Positions 37,353 through 46,388 of a stretch of DNA of 64,000 bases are shown piece by piece. A program made the position numbers and the translations under genes. Numbering within the stretch: position 1 is the first letter of the stretch; each line of letters starts with the position of its first letter. The stretch is from OLB6 sp964525565 (GTDB taxonomy: Bacteria; Bacteroidota; Ignavibacteria; Kapaibacteriales; Kapaibacteriaceae). The stretch covers positions 14,365 to 78,364 of the forward strand of contig CAZGHI010000007.1 in NCBI GenBank assembly GCA_964525565.1. The letters run 5' to 3'. A model generated the notes under the pieces. It was not told the DNA's origin and searched no databases. It saw nothing but the letters and a program-made list of their open reading frames with translations.

Positions 37353-37736
37353 GTGGACGGAAAGGAGTCGCTTGTATCTGCCGGAACCGCATTTGGCATT
37401 AGTGTGCTCAATGCGGTTGTTGGTATTCTGGTGGCTCGGTGGGCTTTTGGTAAGGAGTTGAACGTATTCCTTGCTTTGGTCTTTGGTTCGTTTGGCGTGC
37501 GAGCCTTGCTTGTTATCGTGGCTATTTGGATCTGCATGGGTCCGTTGAACATGGAGCAGGTGTCGTTTGCCTTAACGTTCGCGGTTGCCAGCATCATTTT
37601 TCTGATGGGAGAGATCTTTTTTTTTCATCAATGGTTCGAAAAACGCAAAAGAAAGGTCCGCCCACCGGTATCTGACCTGTTAAAAAAAAACGGTCGTAAC
37701 AATTTCGTCATCTCCCGAATAGCAGTAGGTACATGA
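37353..37736 (+). CDS. AtpI-like ATP synthase accessory membrane protein
   Basis: A 127-residue protein with four predicted transmembrane segments (GISVLNAVVGILVARWAF, NVFLALVFGSFGVRALLVIVA, QVSFALTFAVASIIFLMGEIFFF), with positional and topological similarity to AtpI. Assignment rests mainly on its position between atpZ and atpB, plus hydrophobicity. It starts with GTG (AAGGTG upstream) and ends with a TGA that overlaps the atpB ATG. It carries a T9 tract (37617-37625) and an A9 tract (37682-37690) near its 3' end. Confidence 0.6.
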   Translation: MDGKESLVSAGTAFGISVLNAVVGILVARWAFGKELNVFLALVFGSFGVRALLVIVAIWICMGPLNMEQVSFALTFAVASIIFLMGEIFFFHQWFEKRKRKVRPPVSDLLKKNGRNNFVISRIAVGT

Positions 37737-38769
37737 GCCAGGATACAACACATCAGTCTGAGTCAGCAGCCTCCCATACAAATGCCGGTAGCAACCATGC
37801 GCAACAAGGCGTTGGTCATAATGCTGTTGGCCAGGGCACCGAAATACCGGGGTCAGAAGCAATCATGCATCTCATTGGTGAACTGGGAGACCATCACGAA
37901 GTAAACNNNNNNNNNNNNTTCTGCCGGTGATACTTGTTGACAACGGGGTGCATGTCTATGCAAACCCATCGAGTATGGAGCAGGCAGGGTTGTACACAAT
38001 GCACGAAGGTCACCCGGTGCGGAAGTCCGATGGCGGGCATCCGATGCTTGACCTGTCGGTTACAAACTTTGTGGTGTATGAGTGGCTGATGATGGCTCTG
38101 TTAACGATTGTTTTCATCGGTGTCGGCAGACGATATAAAAACCAACCGAAGGCCGAGCCACGAGGACTACAAAATGTTGTGGAGGCTCTTGTGGTTTATG
38201 TGCGTGACCAAATTGTTCGCCCGAATGTGGGAACCGACAACCGTACAACCAGACTAATGCCGTACATCCTTGGGCTGTTTTTCTTTATCCTTTCTCTCAA
38301 CTTGTTTGGATTATTGCCGGGGAATCACGCGGCAACCGGTGCACTTGGGCTTACTTCTGCACTGGCCCTCACGTCGTTTATTGTTGTAAACTATGTAGCA
38401 ATTAAAGATGCCGGCATAGGAGCGTGGGCGCATCACCTGTTGGGTGGGGCACCGTGGTACATGGCATTTATCATGGTTCCTATCGAAGTGATTTCGCTGT
38501 TTACCAAGCCATTTGCCTTGATGATCCGGTTGTTTGCGAACATGACGGCAGGACACATTGTGCTCCTTTCGTTGATCGGATTAATCTTCTTTTTTGAGTC
38601 GTACGCGGTTGCCCCAATTAGTGTGGCTTTTTCCGTGTTCATTTACATGCTCGAACTTCTCGTTGCCTTTTTACAGGCCTACATTTTTGCAATGCTAACG
38701 TCCGTGTTTATCGGACTGGCCTTGGGCGATCACGTAACGCACGACAATCACACAGCACATCCACATTAA
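37733..38769 (+). CDS. atpB: ATP synthase F0 subunit a, with an assembly gap
   Basis: Subunit a of the F0 proton channel. Reading starts at 37733, crosses a 12-N gap (37907-37918) and resumes out of phase with the N count, at LPVILVDNGVHVYA. The membrane part contains the conserved segment with the essential Arg in ALMIRLFANMTAGHIVLL and the final helix bundle (LVAFLQAYIFAMLTSVFIGLAL). The N-terminal extension before the first helix is very rich in His (eleven visible), and the C-terminus ends DHVTHDNHTAHPH. The real gap length must be one more than a multiple of three. Confidence 0.92.
37907..37918. other. Assembly gap (12 N) in atpB
   Basis: Twelve unknown bases inside the extracytoplasmic N-terminal region of AtpB. 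Frames on the two sides agree only if the true length is 1 modulo 3, so 12 is a placeholder. Confidence 0.95.
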
Positions 38770-38786
38770 TTCATTCGGAGAACAAC

Positions 38787-39020
38787 ATGGACGCAGTAGC
38801 ATTTGCCTGGCTTTCCGCCGGATTGGGAGTAGGCGTAACGGTATTTGGTGTAGGCACCGGTATCGGACGTCTAGCTGCAGCAGCACTTGAGGCCAGCAGC
38901 CGTCAACCGGAAAATGCCGGCGACATACGGACAACAATGATTATCGGTGCCGCTCTTATCGAGGGTGTTGCACTGCTTGCAGGCGTTATCTGTATTCTGC
39001 TCGCCCTTAAAACGGCGTAA
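38787..39020 (+). CDS. atpE: ATP synthase F0 subunit c
   Basis: A 77-residue hairpin of two helices. Helix 1 is glycine-rich (AGLGVGVTVFGVGTGIG), the polar loop is SSRQPENAGDI, and the ion-carrying carboxylate is Glu59 in GAALIEGVALLAGVI. The residue after Glu is Gly and no Gln ligand is obvious, so proton rather than Na+ coupling is likely. A good Shine-Dalgarno (CGGAGAA) precedes the ATG, unlike most genes here, which fits the high copy number of subunit c. Confidence 0.96.
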   Translation: MDAVAFAWLSAGLGVGVTVFGVGTGIGRLAAAALEASSRQPENAGDIRTTMIIGAALIEGVALLAGVICILLALKTA

Positions 39021-39023
39021 TGT

Positions 39024-39050
39024 TCTGAATCCCGCAGTTGCGGGATCAGA
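39024..39050 (+). promoter_or_regulatory. Stem-loop between atpE and atpF
   Basis: A near-perfect hairpin: ATCCCGCA (39029-39036) pairs with TGCGGGAT (39039-39046), extended by TCTG/CAGA with one bulge. It starts four bases after the atpE stop. No T-run follows, so it is more likely an mRNA stability or processing element protecting atpE mRNA, or a partial attenuator, than a terminator. About 76 bases of spacer follow before atpF. Confidence 0.6.
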
Positions 39051-39126
39051 TTCGGCATGTGTGCATTGCCACGTACCGAATTTGAATCAGATTTTTTAAT
39101 GGTGCAAATCACTTGTATTCTTCATC

Positions 39127-39621
39127 ATGCCAGACTTTCTCAAACTTGAACCCGGACTGCTCTTTTGGAGCTTGGTGAACTTTAGCATCTTCGTTTTCAT
39201 CATTGCCCGCTTTTTGTGGAAACCAATGATGAATGGCCTTGCATCGCGTGAGCAAGCCATAAAAGACAACATTGCCGGAGCCGAATTGGCTAACGCCGAG
39301 GCTCAGGAAGTGCTGCGTCAGGCAAAAGAGCGAATTGCAAATGCCCAGACCGAGATGGTGCAAATCATCCGTGATGGGAAGCAACAGGCAGAGGGAATCA
39401 TCCGAAAGGCGGCAGAAGAGGCTGATGCGGTAAAGCATCAGAGACTGGCCGAAGCGCAACGGGAAATTCAGCGGCAGAAAGAAGAAGCCATAGCTGAGTT
39501 ACGAGCTGAAACGGCACAGCTTGTTGTTCAAGCTACTGAAAAATTGCTCGGACGGGTAATTCAAAATGCAGACCATGAACGTATGGCTGCAGAATATGTT
39601 AAGGACATTGCAAAGAACTAA
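39127..39621 (+). CDS. atpF: ATP synthase F0 subunit b
   Basis: A 164-residue stator protein: one N-terminal transmembrane helix (LLFWSLVNFSIFVFIIARFLW) then a long charged helix (residues 40-160) that dimerises as a coiled coil. This is typical of AtpF in length and layout. It lies after the atpE hairpin and three bases before atpH. Confidence 0.94.
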   Translation: MPDFLKLEPGLLFWSLVNFSIFVFIIARFLWKPMMNGLASREQAIKDNIAGAELANAEAQEVLRQAKERIANAQTEMVQIIRDGKQQAEGIIRKAAEEADAVKHQRLAEAQREIQRQKEEAIAELRAETAQLVVQATEKLLGRVIQNADHERMAAEYVKDIAKN

Positions 39622-39624
39622 GCT

Positions 39625-40164
39625 ATGTCCACAAAATCAATATCAACCAGGTATGCTCATGCGCTGCACCTGGAAGCTCAGCACCTGAAGCAGGAAGTAG
39701 CGGTAGCAAAGGATTTAATCTACATTCAAGACGTTGTAGCGGCATCACCAGAATTGCGTATGCTCCTCCGAAGCCCCATAATCGAGGGGTGGCGCAAGAA
39801 GAAAGTCCTCCGCGAGGTCTTTAGCGGTAAGGTCTCCGATCTTACCCTTGCGTTTGTGGATCTCGTTGTAGAAAAGGGTCGGGAAAAATTCTTTCGAGAG
39901 ATCTCACAGAGCTACCAGGAAATGCTGGATCGGCAGAACAATGTTTTGCGTGTGCATGTAAGGAGTGCATCGCAGCTACCTGACTCAATACAGAAGAATC
40001 TGGAACAGACGCTGAGTACAAAAACCGGTAAGACAATCCGTGCCACATACTCTACCGACGAATCGCTCATTGGCGGGCTTACGGTAACCATTGGTGATAC
40101 CGTTATGGATGGCTCGCTGCGCTATCGGCTGAATGAACTTCGAAACAGACTCGCTCACAACTGA
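39625..40164 (+). CDS. atpH: ATP synthase F1 subunit delta
   Basis: A 179-residue protein of the delta/OSCP family: N-terminal helical bundle (STRYAHALHLEA, LRMLLRSPIIEGWRKKKVLREVF) and a C-terminal region ending in the characteristic DESLIGGLTVTIGDTVMDGSL. It links the F1 head to subunit b. Confidence 0.94.
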   Translation: MSTKSISTRYAHALHLEAQHLKQEVAVAKDLIYIQDVVAASPELRMLLRSPIIEGWRKKKVLREVFSGKVSDLTLAFVDLVVEKGREKFFREISQSYQEMLDRQNNVLRVHVRSASQLPDSIQKNLEQTLSTKTGKTIRATYSTDESLIGGLTVTIGDTVMDGSLRYRLNELRNRLAHN

Positions 40165-40184
40165 TAATATGTTAAGGAACACCA

Positions 40185-41735
40185 ATGGCTGAAGTACGAC
40201 CCGATGAGATCAGCGCAATTCTCCGGCGCCAACTGTCAGGTTACGAAAACGAAACCGATGTTTACGAAGTAGGAACCGTGCTCCAGGTGGGCGATGGTGT
40301 GGCCCGCGTGTATGGCTTAACCAAGGTTATGGTCTCGGAACTGGTGGAATTCCCCAACGATGTCTTTGGGATGGTGCTAAACCTGGAAGAAGACAACGTG
40401 GGTGTTGTGCTCTTTGGAGACGATTCGCAGGTGAAGGAAGGCGATCAAGCCCGACGAACCGGACGTATTGCATCGGTTCCCGTGGGTGAAGCGCTTATTG
40501 GAAGAGTCGTTAACCCACTTGGGATTCCTCTCGACGGAAAGGGGCCAGTTAAAACGGATACCATGCTACCCATAGAGCGCAAAGCGCTGGGCGTTATTGA
40601 CCGTCAGCCCGTTACAGAACCTCTGCAAACGGGCATCAAGGCAATCGACGCACTTATTCCTATAGGGCGTGGACAACGAGAACTTATCATTGGCGATCGG
40701 CAAACCGGAAAAACGGTTGTTGCTATTGACACGATCATCAATCAGAAGTACACGCACACACCGGAAGCCGCCGAACGCGGTATCAAACCTGTGTACTGCA
40801 TTTATGTTGCCATCGGTCAAAAAGGCTCTACCGTTGCTAACGTTCTTGCAACACTCGAGCAACATGGCGCTATGGAGTACACAACCATCGTAACCGCCTC
40901 TGCTTCCGATCCTGCGCCACTTCAGTTCATTGCCCCCTACTGCGGATGCTCAATGGGCGAGTACTACCGCGATAGTGGTCGTCATGCCCTGGTGATTTAC
41001 GATGACCTATCGAAACAGGCTGCCGCCTACCGTCAGGTTTCTCTCCTGCTTCGCAGACCACCCGGACGCGAGGCGTATCCTGGCGATGTTTTTTACTTGC
41101 ATAGTCGCTTGCTCGAACGCGCTGCAAAGCTTCACGATAGATTGGGAGGGGGCTCACTAACGGCGCTCCCCATCATTGAAACACAGGCCGGCGACGTTTC
41201 GGCGTACATCCCAACCAATGTGATTTCGATTACCGATGGCCAGATCTACCTAGAACCAAATTTATTTAACGCTGGTATTCGTCCGGCTCTCAACATTGGC
41301 ATCTCGGTTTCGCGCGTAGGCGGAAATGCACAGATCAAAGCCATTAGGAAGGTGGCCGGCCCTCTCAAACTTGAGCTTGCACAGTTCCGCGCTCTGGAAG
41401 CATTCGCCAAGTTTGGTTCAGATCTTGACAAGAGCACGCAACAGCAACTTCGTCGGGGTGCACGTTTGATGGAAATCATGAAGCAACGACAATACCAACC
41501 CGTTGCCGTCGAAGATCAGGTGGTTTCGATTTATGCTGCTACCAAAGGTCTGATGGATGAGCTTGCTGTTGAAGATGTAAAGAGGTTCGAAACGGAAATG
41601 CTGGAATATATTCATACCAGTCACCCAGGTATTATCGAAGGACTGTCGAAGCAAAAAGCTCTCACTGACGAAATTGTCGCTTCACTCGATGCGGCTCTGG
41701 CGTCGTTCATGGAACACTTTATGGCAACTGCATAG
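40185..41735 (+). CDS. atpA: ATP synthase F1 subunit alpha
   Basis: A 516-residue non-catalytic nucleotide-binding subunit. P-loop GDRQTGKT, the family signature around PGREAYPGDVFYLHSRLLERAAK with the arginine-finger context ISVSRVGGNAQ, and a normal C-terminal helical domain. AAGGA precedes the ATG. It is followed by hldD, not by atpG directly. Confidence 0.97.
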   Translation: MAEVRPDEISAILRRQLSGYENETDVYEVGTVLQVGDGVARVYGLTKVMVSELVEFPNDVFGMVLNLEEDNVGVVLFGDDSQVKEGDQARRTGRIASVPVGEALIGRVVNPLGIPLDGKGPVKTDTMLPIERKALGVIDRQPVTEPLQTGIKAIDALIPIGRGQRELIIGDRQTGKTVVAIDTIINQKYTHTPEAAERGIKPVYCIYVAIGQKGSTVANVLATLEQHGAMEYTTIVTASASDPAPLQFIAPYCGCSMGEYYRDSGRHALVIYDDLSKQAAAYRQVSLLLRRPPGREAYPGDVFYLHSRLLERAAKLHDRLGGGSLTALPIIETQAGDVSAYIPTNVISITDGQIYLEPNLFNAGIRPALNIGISVSRVGGNAQIKAIRKVAGPLKLELAQFRALEAFAKFGSDLDKSTQQQLRRGARLMEIMKQRQYQPVAVEDQVVSIYAATKGLMDELAVEDVKRFETEMLEYIHTSHPGIIEGLSKQKALTDEIVASLDAALASFMEHFMATA

Positions 41736-41751
41736 TTGCACAGTGATACTC

Positions 41752-42741
41752 ATGATTATTCTTACCGGAGGTGCGGGTTTTATCGGGAGTTGCATTCTAG
41801 CCGGCTTGAACAAGCAAGGGCATACCGATGTGCTTGTTGTGGACTCGCTGAGATCTGGCAATAAGTGGAAGAATATCTCCGGCTCGAAGTATCGTGACAT
41901 CATAAATAAAGATGTGTTCAGACAGTTAATGAAAACATCCTCGTTTGATACGGTTGATGCTGTTATTCATATGGGTGCATGTTCTTCTACTACCTCAACG
42001 AACAACGACTACCTCTACGATAACAACTTTAGATTTTCCGTAGAGGTTGCCGAGTTTGCCTTCCAGCATAATGCACGCTTTATTTATGCAAGCTCTGCTG
42101 CTACATATGGCAGCGGACAAAACGGGTTCGACGATTCTCTGCGTAACCTTCAGCCCCTTAACATGTATGGTTACTCCAAGCATCTGTTCGACGAATGGAT
42201 TCGGGATAACAACTACGATGTTCGATGTGTTGGGCTGAAATTCTTTAATGTGTACGGCCCCAACGAATACCACAAGGGTGATCAAGCCAGTATGGTATGG
42301 AAATCCTTCGTTCAGGCCAAACAAAGCGGCACAATAAAGTTGTTTGCATCGAACACAGTAGGCATTGGAAACGGCGAGCAGACCCGTGACTTTGTATATG
42401 TTTTTGATGTTGTGCGTTTAACGCTACAACTCATTGATCGAGGCGACATTAATGGCATCTATAACCTGGGAACAGGTGTTGCCAATACCTGGAATGCATT
42501 GGCGCAAGCTGTAAGCCAAGCCATAGGAAGCAAAGTCACTATTGAATATATCCCGATGCCGGAAGCGCTGAGTGGTCAGTATCAGAATCACACGCAAGCC
42601 AATATGATGCGACTGCACGATGCACTACCAGGTTTGCACTTCACATCGCTTGAAGACGGGGTCACCGACTACGTACAGAATTATCTCGAGCAACCGTGGC
42701 CGTACGAGCCACAGCCAGTAAGAACACGGGAACACAGTTAA
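41752..42741 (+). CDS. hldD: ADP-L-glycero-D-manno-heptose-6-epimerase
   Basis: A 329-residue extended short-chain dehydrogenase/reductase. Rossmann GGAGFIGS at the N-terminus, catalytic YGYSK, the heptose-epimerase blocks GLKFFNVYGPNEYHKG and RDFVYVFDVV, and length match HldD (RfaD). It converts ADP-D-glycero- to ADP-L-glycero-D-manno-heptose for the LPS inner core. It sits between atpA and atpG on the same strand, 16 bases after atpA and 19 before atpG, so it is in the ATP synthase transcript. I chose the ATG at 41752; reading could start up to 26 codons earlier inside atpA. Confidence 0.93.
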   Translation: MIILTGGAGFIGSCILAGLNKQGHTDVLVVDSLRSGNKWKNISGSKYRDIINKDVFRQLMKTSSFDTVDAVIHMGACSSTTSTNNDYLYDNNFRFSVEVAEFAFQHNARFIYASSAATYGSGQNGFDDSLRNLQPLNMYGYSKHLFDEWIRDNNYDVRCVGLKFFNVYGPNEYHKGDQASMVWKSFVQAKQSGTIKLFASNTVGIGNGEQTRDFVYVFDVVRLTLQLIDRGDINGIYNLGTGVANTWNALAQAVSQAIGSKVTIEYIPMPEALSGQYQNHTQANMMRLHDALPGLHFTSLEDGVTDYVQNYLEQPWPYEPQPVRTREHS

Positions 42742-42760
42742 CACCAGACAGCACGGAATT

Positions 42761-43645
42761 ATGGCAACCTTACGAGAAACCAAGAATAGAATTGTTGCAG
42801 TTCGTAACACATCGAAGATTACGCAGGCGATGCGCATGGTTGCTGCCGCGAAACTTCGTAGAGCACAAGATGCCATAACTGCCGCGCGACCCTTTGCGCA
42901 CCAACTGGAAAAAATTCTACGTAACCTGGCATCGGCGGAAACCGACTTTGTGCATCCCTTCTTCGAGACGCGGAAAACTGTTCAGAACATCGTTCTCGGC
43001 GTCTTATCGTCAGACCGCGGTCTGTGCGGAGCATTTAACGCAAACCTGTTCCGTGCTGTACGGAACAGAGTGTTGCAATTACAGAGCGAACACCCTCATG
43101 CGGTAATCCACATTATTGCTATCGGCAGAAAAGCAGTAGCTCAGTATAATAAGTCAGAGTTCGAAGTTCTGGCCCGATATCCGGAGGCCTTTTTCAGGTT
43201 AGACTACAGTACGGCAACATCAATTGCTGAGCAGGCATCAGATGCGTTTCTTTCGCACAGAGCCGATCACATAGAGCTTATGTACAATGAGTTTGTTAGC
43301 GTTATTAAGCAAGAAATTCGTGTGCTGCCTTTGTTGCCTATTGTTCCCGTAGAAGAAACGTCGGTGCACAGCGGAACGGCAGTGGACTACATCTTTGAGC
43401 CATCCCGTACAGATATTATGGAAGCAATTCTGCCAAAGTATTTGAACACTCAGGTGTGGCGGGCACTGTTGGATTCAAATGCATCTGAGCAGGCAGCGCG
43501 TATGGTGGCCATGGAGAATGCCACAACCAATGCAAAGGAATTGATAAGTTCCCTACAGCTTGTGTACAACAGAGAACGTCAGGCGGCTATTACCAAGGAA
43601 ATGCTTGAGATTGTCGGCGGAGCGGAAGCTCTGGCAGCAAGCTAA
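42761..43645 (+). CDS. atpG: ATP synthase F1 subunit gamma
   Basis: A 294-residue central-stalk protein with the N-terminal helix (LRETKNRIVAVRNTSKITQAMRMVAAAKL) and the conserved C-terminal stretch ENATTNAKELISSLQLVYNRERQAAITKEMLEIVGGAEAL. Its TAA overlaps the next ATG by one base. atpD and atpC are absent downstream, so the beta and epsilon genes must be elsewhere, as in other Bacteroidota/Chlorobiota-type genomes. Confidence 0.96.
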   Translation: MATLRETKNRIVAVRNTSKITQAMRMVAAAKLRRAQDAITAARPFAHQLEKILRNLASAETDFVHPFFETRKTVQNIVLGVLSSDRGLCGAFNANLFRAVRNRVLQLQSEHPHAVIHIIAIGRKAVAQYNKSEFEVLARYPEAFFRLDYSTATSIAEQASDAFLSHRADHIELMYNEFVSVIKQEIRVLPLLPIVPVEETSVHSGTAVDYIFEPSRTDIMEAILPKYLNTQVWRALLDSNASEQAARMVAMENATTNAKELISSLQLVYNRERQAAITKEMLEIVGGAEALAAS

Positions 43646-44229
43646 TGTTCTTCACTGTTCGCGCCCTGATTTTATCGGCAGTAACAGTACTTCTGCTTTC
43701 GTTACTGTACAATGCCGACCTTGGCGACTTGAATGTGTATTCAAAGGCCTATCAGGCTCGCATTGGTTTCTATGCTGACCGTATTGATTCGCTCACGAGA
43801 ATCCGATCATGGAAGCAGCGGATGTTACTTCGGCATGTGGCGAATGCGCATATACCACAGTGGATTGCCGAAAACCGACGTCCAACGGACACGATACTCC
43901 TCCCCCCCGCTTCCTATGCACAGAAGTATATCAAGGCCGATGTTGTTTGGACAGATCCGCGGATTTTTACGTATATGGCTGGATTTCAGCCGATAGTGGC
44001 CTGGACCGACACTGTTCGAAGGAGAAGCGCAAATACGTTCATTGCTCTAGAGCCAATGGCGATAACGCTGGCCAGGCCAAACGGATCGGTAAATATTGAC
44101 TCATTATTGCAGGAATACGAACGTTCCGAACAGGAATCGCAGCGTCTGCGTGGGGGGGGGCGATGCCCGTCTTCGTGGTGGTTCTCGTACTACAGATTCT
44201 TGCCGGAACGGGTGTTTTGGCTTCGACCG
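43645..44229 (+). CDS. Membrane-anchored protein of unknown function (3' end unresolved)
   Basis: An N-terminal hydrophobic anchor (VRALILSAVTVLLLSLLYNA) followed by about 150 residues of soluble, probably periplasmic sequence (QWIAENRRPTDTILLPPASYAQKY, VVWTDPRIFTYMAGFQPIVAW). I do not recognise it. No stop occurs before the N-gap in this frame. A G9 tract (44152-44160) near the end is followed by membrane-like sequence in another frame, so this may be the N-terminal part of the glycosyltransferase-like protein below, or a separate gene overlapping it. C7 at 43902-43908 is another long homopolymer here. Confidence 0.55.
44152..44160 (+). repeat. G9 homopolymer at a coding-frame junction
   Basis: Nine Gs, two bases before the ATG at 44163. 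With nine, the upstream frame runs on as ...GGGRCPSSWW. With ten or seven it would join the MPVFVVVLVLQ membrane frame. It is a classic substrate for slipped-strand mispairing, though the run length may also be wrong in a draft assembly. Confidence 0.8.
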
Positions 44230-45517
44230 NNNNNNNNNNNNNNNNNNNNNNNNNNNNNNNNNNNNNNNNNNNNNNNNNNNNNNNNNNNCCGTGCTCTTTT
44301 TCTGCATTGATCTATTGCACCTTGGATTCAGCGTTACTACACTTCTTACAACAGCAGTGTTTGGTGTTGTTCTTACACATTTACGGATGGGCTACATTCA
44401 GCAGTGGTACCGGTGGCTGTTTTCGGATGTTCGTTTTACGCTGTCCATGTACGATGTTGTCACGCTATCCTACGCACTTTCTACAGCATACTACGTCGTA
44501 TGGGCAACGTGGTACTGGCCGGTTACGCCGTTTGATGCAATGGCAGGTATAGATCTTGTTGCGCGAGAGGCAGTTCAGGAGGGAACGATAGCGAATCGCG
44601 TATTCCATGATGCATCGCTACGGGGCTACCTAAGCAACCAACCATTCTATGCGCCGTTTGCGATGCTGTTGCAGGTGATGTACAGACTCATGGGATTTAT
44701 GTACGGTCAGATTTGGCTTGGCATTGTGGCAATTTCAGCCTCGTGGATGTTTTGGGCTGCCATGCGACAGGTAGTGCACCGTTTTGTTGCAAACACGCTG
44801 TGGGTGCTGCTAATCCTAACTCCGGAACTGCTTGGTTACACATATCTGCTGCAAACAGACTACCTCAATGCGGCATACTTTGCCTCGGGTGTGATACTCC
44901 TTTATCTCACTTTCGACAAAGGGTTGGCTTCTGGATACTGGCCAGCAGCACTTCTCTTTGCTGGTGCCTGTTGGTCGCGCACGGAAACAATCATGCTGGT
45001 TGGCATAGGTATGGTGTTCACTACTCTTTTGTGGAAGTCAGAAGTACTAAAAGGAAGAAAGCGAAATGTTCTTCTTGGCACACTTGCAGCATCTGCCATC
45101 GTGTTTCTTGCCTGGAACCTTGTATATCTGCAGTGGTATCTACCCGTACGCCCGGATACTATGAAGGAGCTTGTTGGTTTTTCTATCAGCCGTTTTGCTG
45201 AGGTGTCAGTTCAGTTTGTGGCAAACGTTCTTGCTGACTACGCTCTGTGGGCGCTTACGTTTATCTTGTTTATTGCCGCGCTTATTTGGAATGTTGTTAG
45301 TGCACGAACGCCAGGTTCGTCTTTATTGCTCGTGTGGATTGGTGCTGTACTTGTTGGATTGGTACTCGTGGGCACAATATTTTCTGCCGCTGTAGTAGAG
45401 CAAACACTTCGGCGAGGTGTGTTTAAGCTTGTGCCTCTAGCCTTTTTGTATGTTGCATCATCACCAACGGTTGTTGCTTTGGGCAACCGCATCAAGGCGT
45501 GGGAAGAACGAAGATGA
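44163..45517 (+). CDS. Polytopic membrane protein, GT-C glycosyltransferase-like, with an assembly gap
   Basis: A membrane protein starting MPVFVVVLVLQILAG, crossing a 59-N gap, and continuing for about 410 residues with ten or so transmembrane helices. A loop after an early helix has FDAMAGIDLVAREAVQEG, resembling the acidic first loop of GT39/PMT-like (GT-C) glycosyltransferases, followed by YLSNQPFYAP and WSRTETIMLV. I infer a lipid-phosphate-sugar-dependent glycosyltransferase of the inner membrane, but this is tentative. Frames agree only if the gap is a multiple of three. Its TGA overlaps the next ATG. Confidence 0.6.
44230..44288. other. Assembly gap (59 N)
   Basis: Gap within the glycosyltransferase-like gene. 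The flanking frames require a true length divisible by three, which 59 is not, so the size is an estimate. Confidence 0.9.
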
Positions 45518-46362
45518 TGGGCGAAAAACTTCTTTACATTCTTGGATCGGCAATTGCAACGCTTGGCATACTGTGGTGTGCCAGTGCATTCGTGTCTCGT
45601 TTATTTGTACGCCGCTATATAAATCGTTTGCTTCATACTATTGGTAAACAACAGCTTCCGAACTTCAGTGCAGAACTGGCTGAGCACTTGCCGGTCGCAA
45701 TTCAGCGGTACATGAACTATGCACTTAAAGAAGGACAACCGAATATCCGCTACGCCATACTGAAGCAGCGAGCACGATTCCGCCATGGTGCCCATCGTCC
45801 GTGGATGGATGTACGTGCAACGGAATACCTTTCGGGTATGGAACCTGGTTTCGTGTGGGATGCAGTATTGAAGCATCATCCATTGTGGTGGCGAACGGCT
45901 AAACTTGGATACATTCAAGGTCAGGGTAGAGGACATATCAAGTTATTCGGTGCTGTAACCTTAGAAGAGTTCTCTGGTCCGGAAACAAGCACTTCTATGT
46001 TGTTTCGGTTTTTAAGCGAACTGGTTTGGCTACCAACAGGATTGTTGCCGACACGAACGCTGCGATGGGAACATGTTAACAACAACACAGCGAAGGCACG
46101 TATAACCGATGGTACTGTAAGCGTTGAGGCGCTGTTTCATGTAAATGCCACCGGACAGGTAGAAAGTATAACCACCGAGAGCAAGTATCGAGATACCAAA
46201 AGTGGTTTTGAACCCACAAAGTTTACCCTAAAGTGCAGAAACTACGCCGAGATAGAAGGTGTGATGATTCCCCTGGAGGTTGACTTTGTGTGGAATTTAC
46301 CTGATGGCGACCTTGAATATGGTCAGTTCAGAATTACGGACGTAACCTTCTATTACTCATAA
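45514..46362 (+). CDS. Membrane-anchored protein of unknown function (possibly DUF6544 family)
   Basis: A 282-residue protein with an N-terminal transmembrane segment (LLYILGSAIATLGILWCASAF) and a soluble domain rich in aromatic beta strands (WMDVRATEYLSGMEPGFVWDAVL, FSGPETSTSMLFRFLSELVWLPTGLLP). The layout resembles a family annotated as DUF6544, but I cannot confirm it. The start is the ATG overlapping the upstream TGA, so it is co-translated with the glycosyltransferase-like gene. The 26-base spacer after it ends at the convergent squalene/phytoene synthase. Confidence 0.55.
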   Translation: MMGEKLLYILGSAIATLGILWCASAFVSRLFVRRYINRLLHTIGKQQLPNFSAELAEHLPVAIQRYMNYALKEGQPNIRYAILKQRARFRHGAHRPWMDVRATEYLSGMEPGFVWDAVLKHHPLWWRTAKLGYIQGQGRGHIKLFGAVTLEEFSGPETSTSMLFRFLSELVWLPTGLLPTRTLRWEHVNNNTAKARITDGTVSVEALFHVNATGQVESITTESKYRDTKSGFEPTKFTLKCRNYAEIEGVMIPLEVDFVWNLPDGDLEYGQFRITDVTFYYS

Positions 46363-46388
46363 CTGCTTTTTTGGTGATGTTCTCATAG

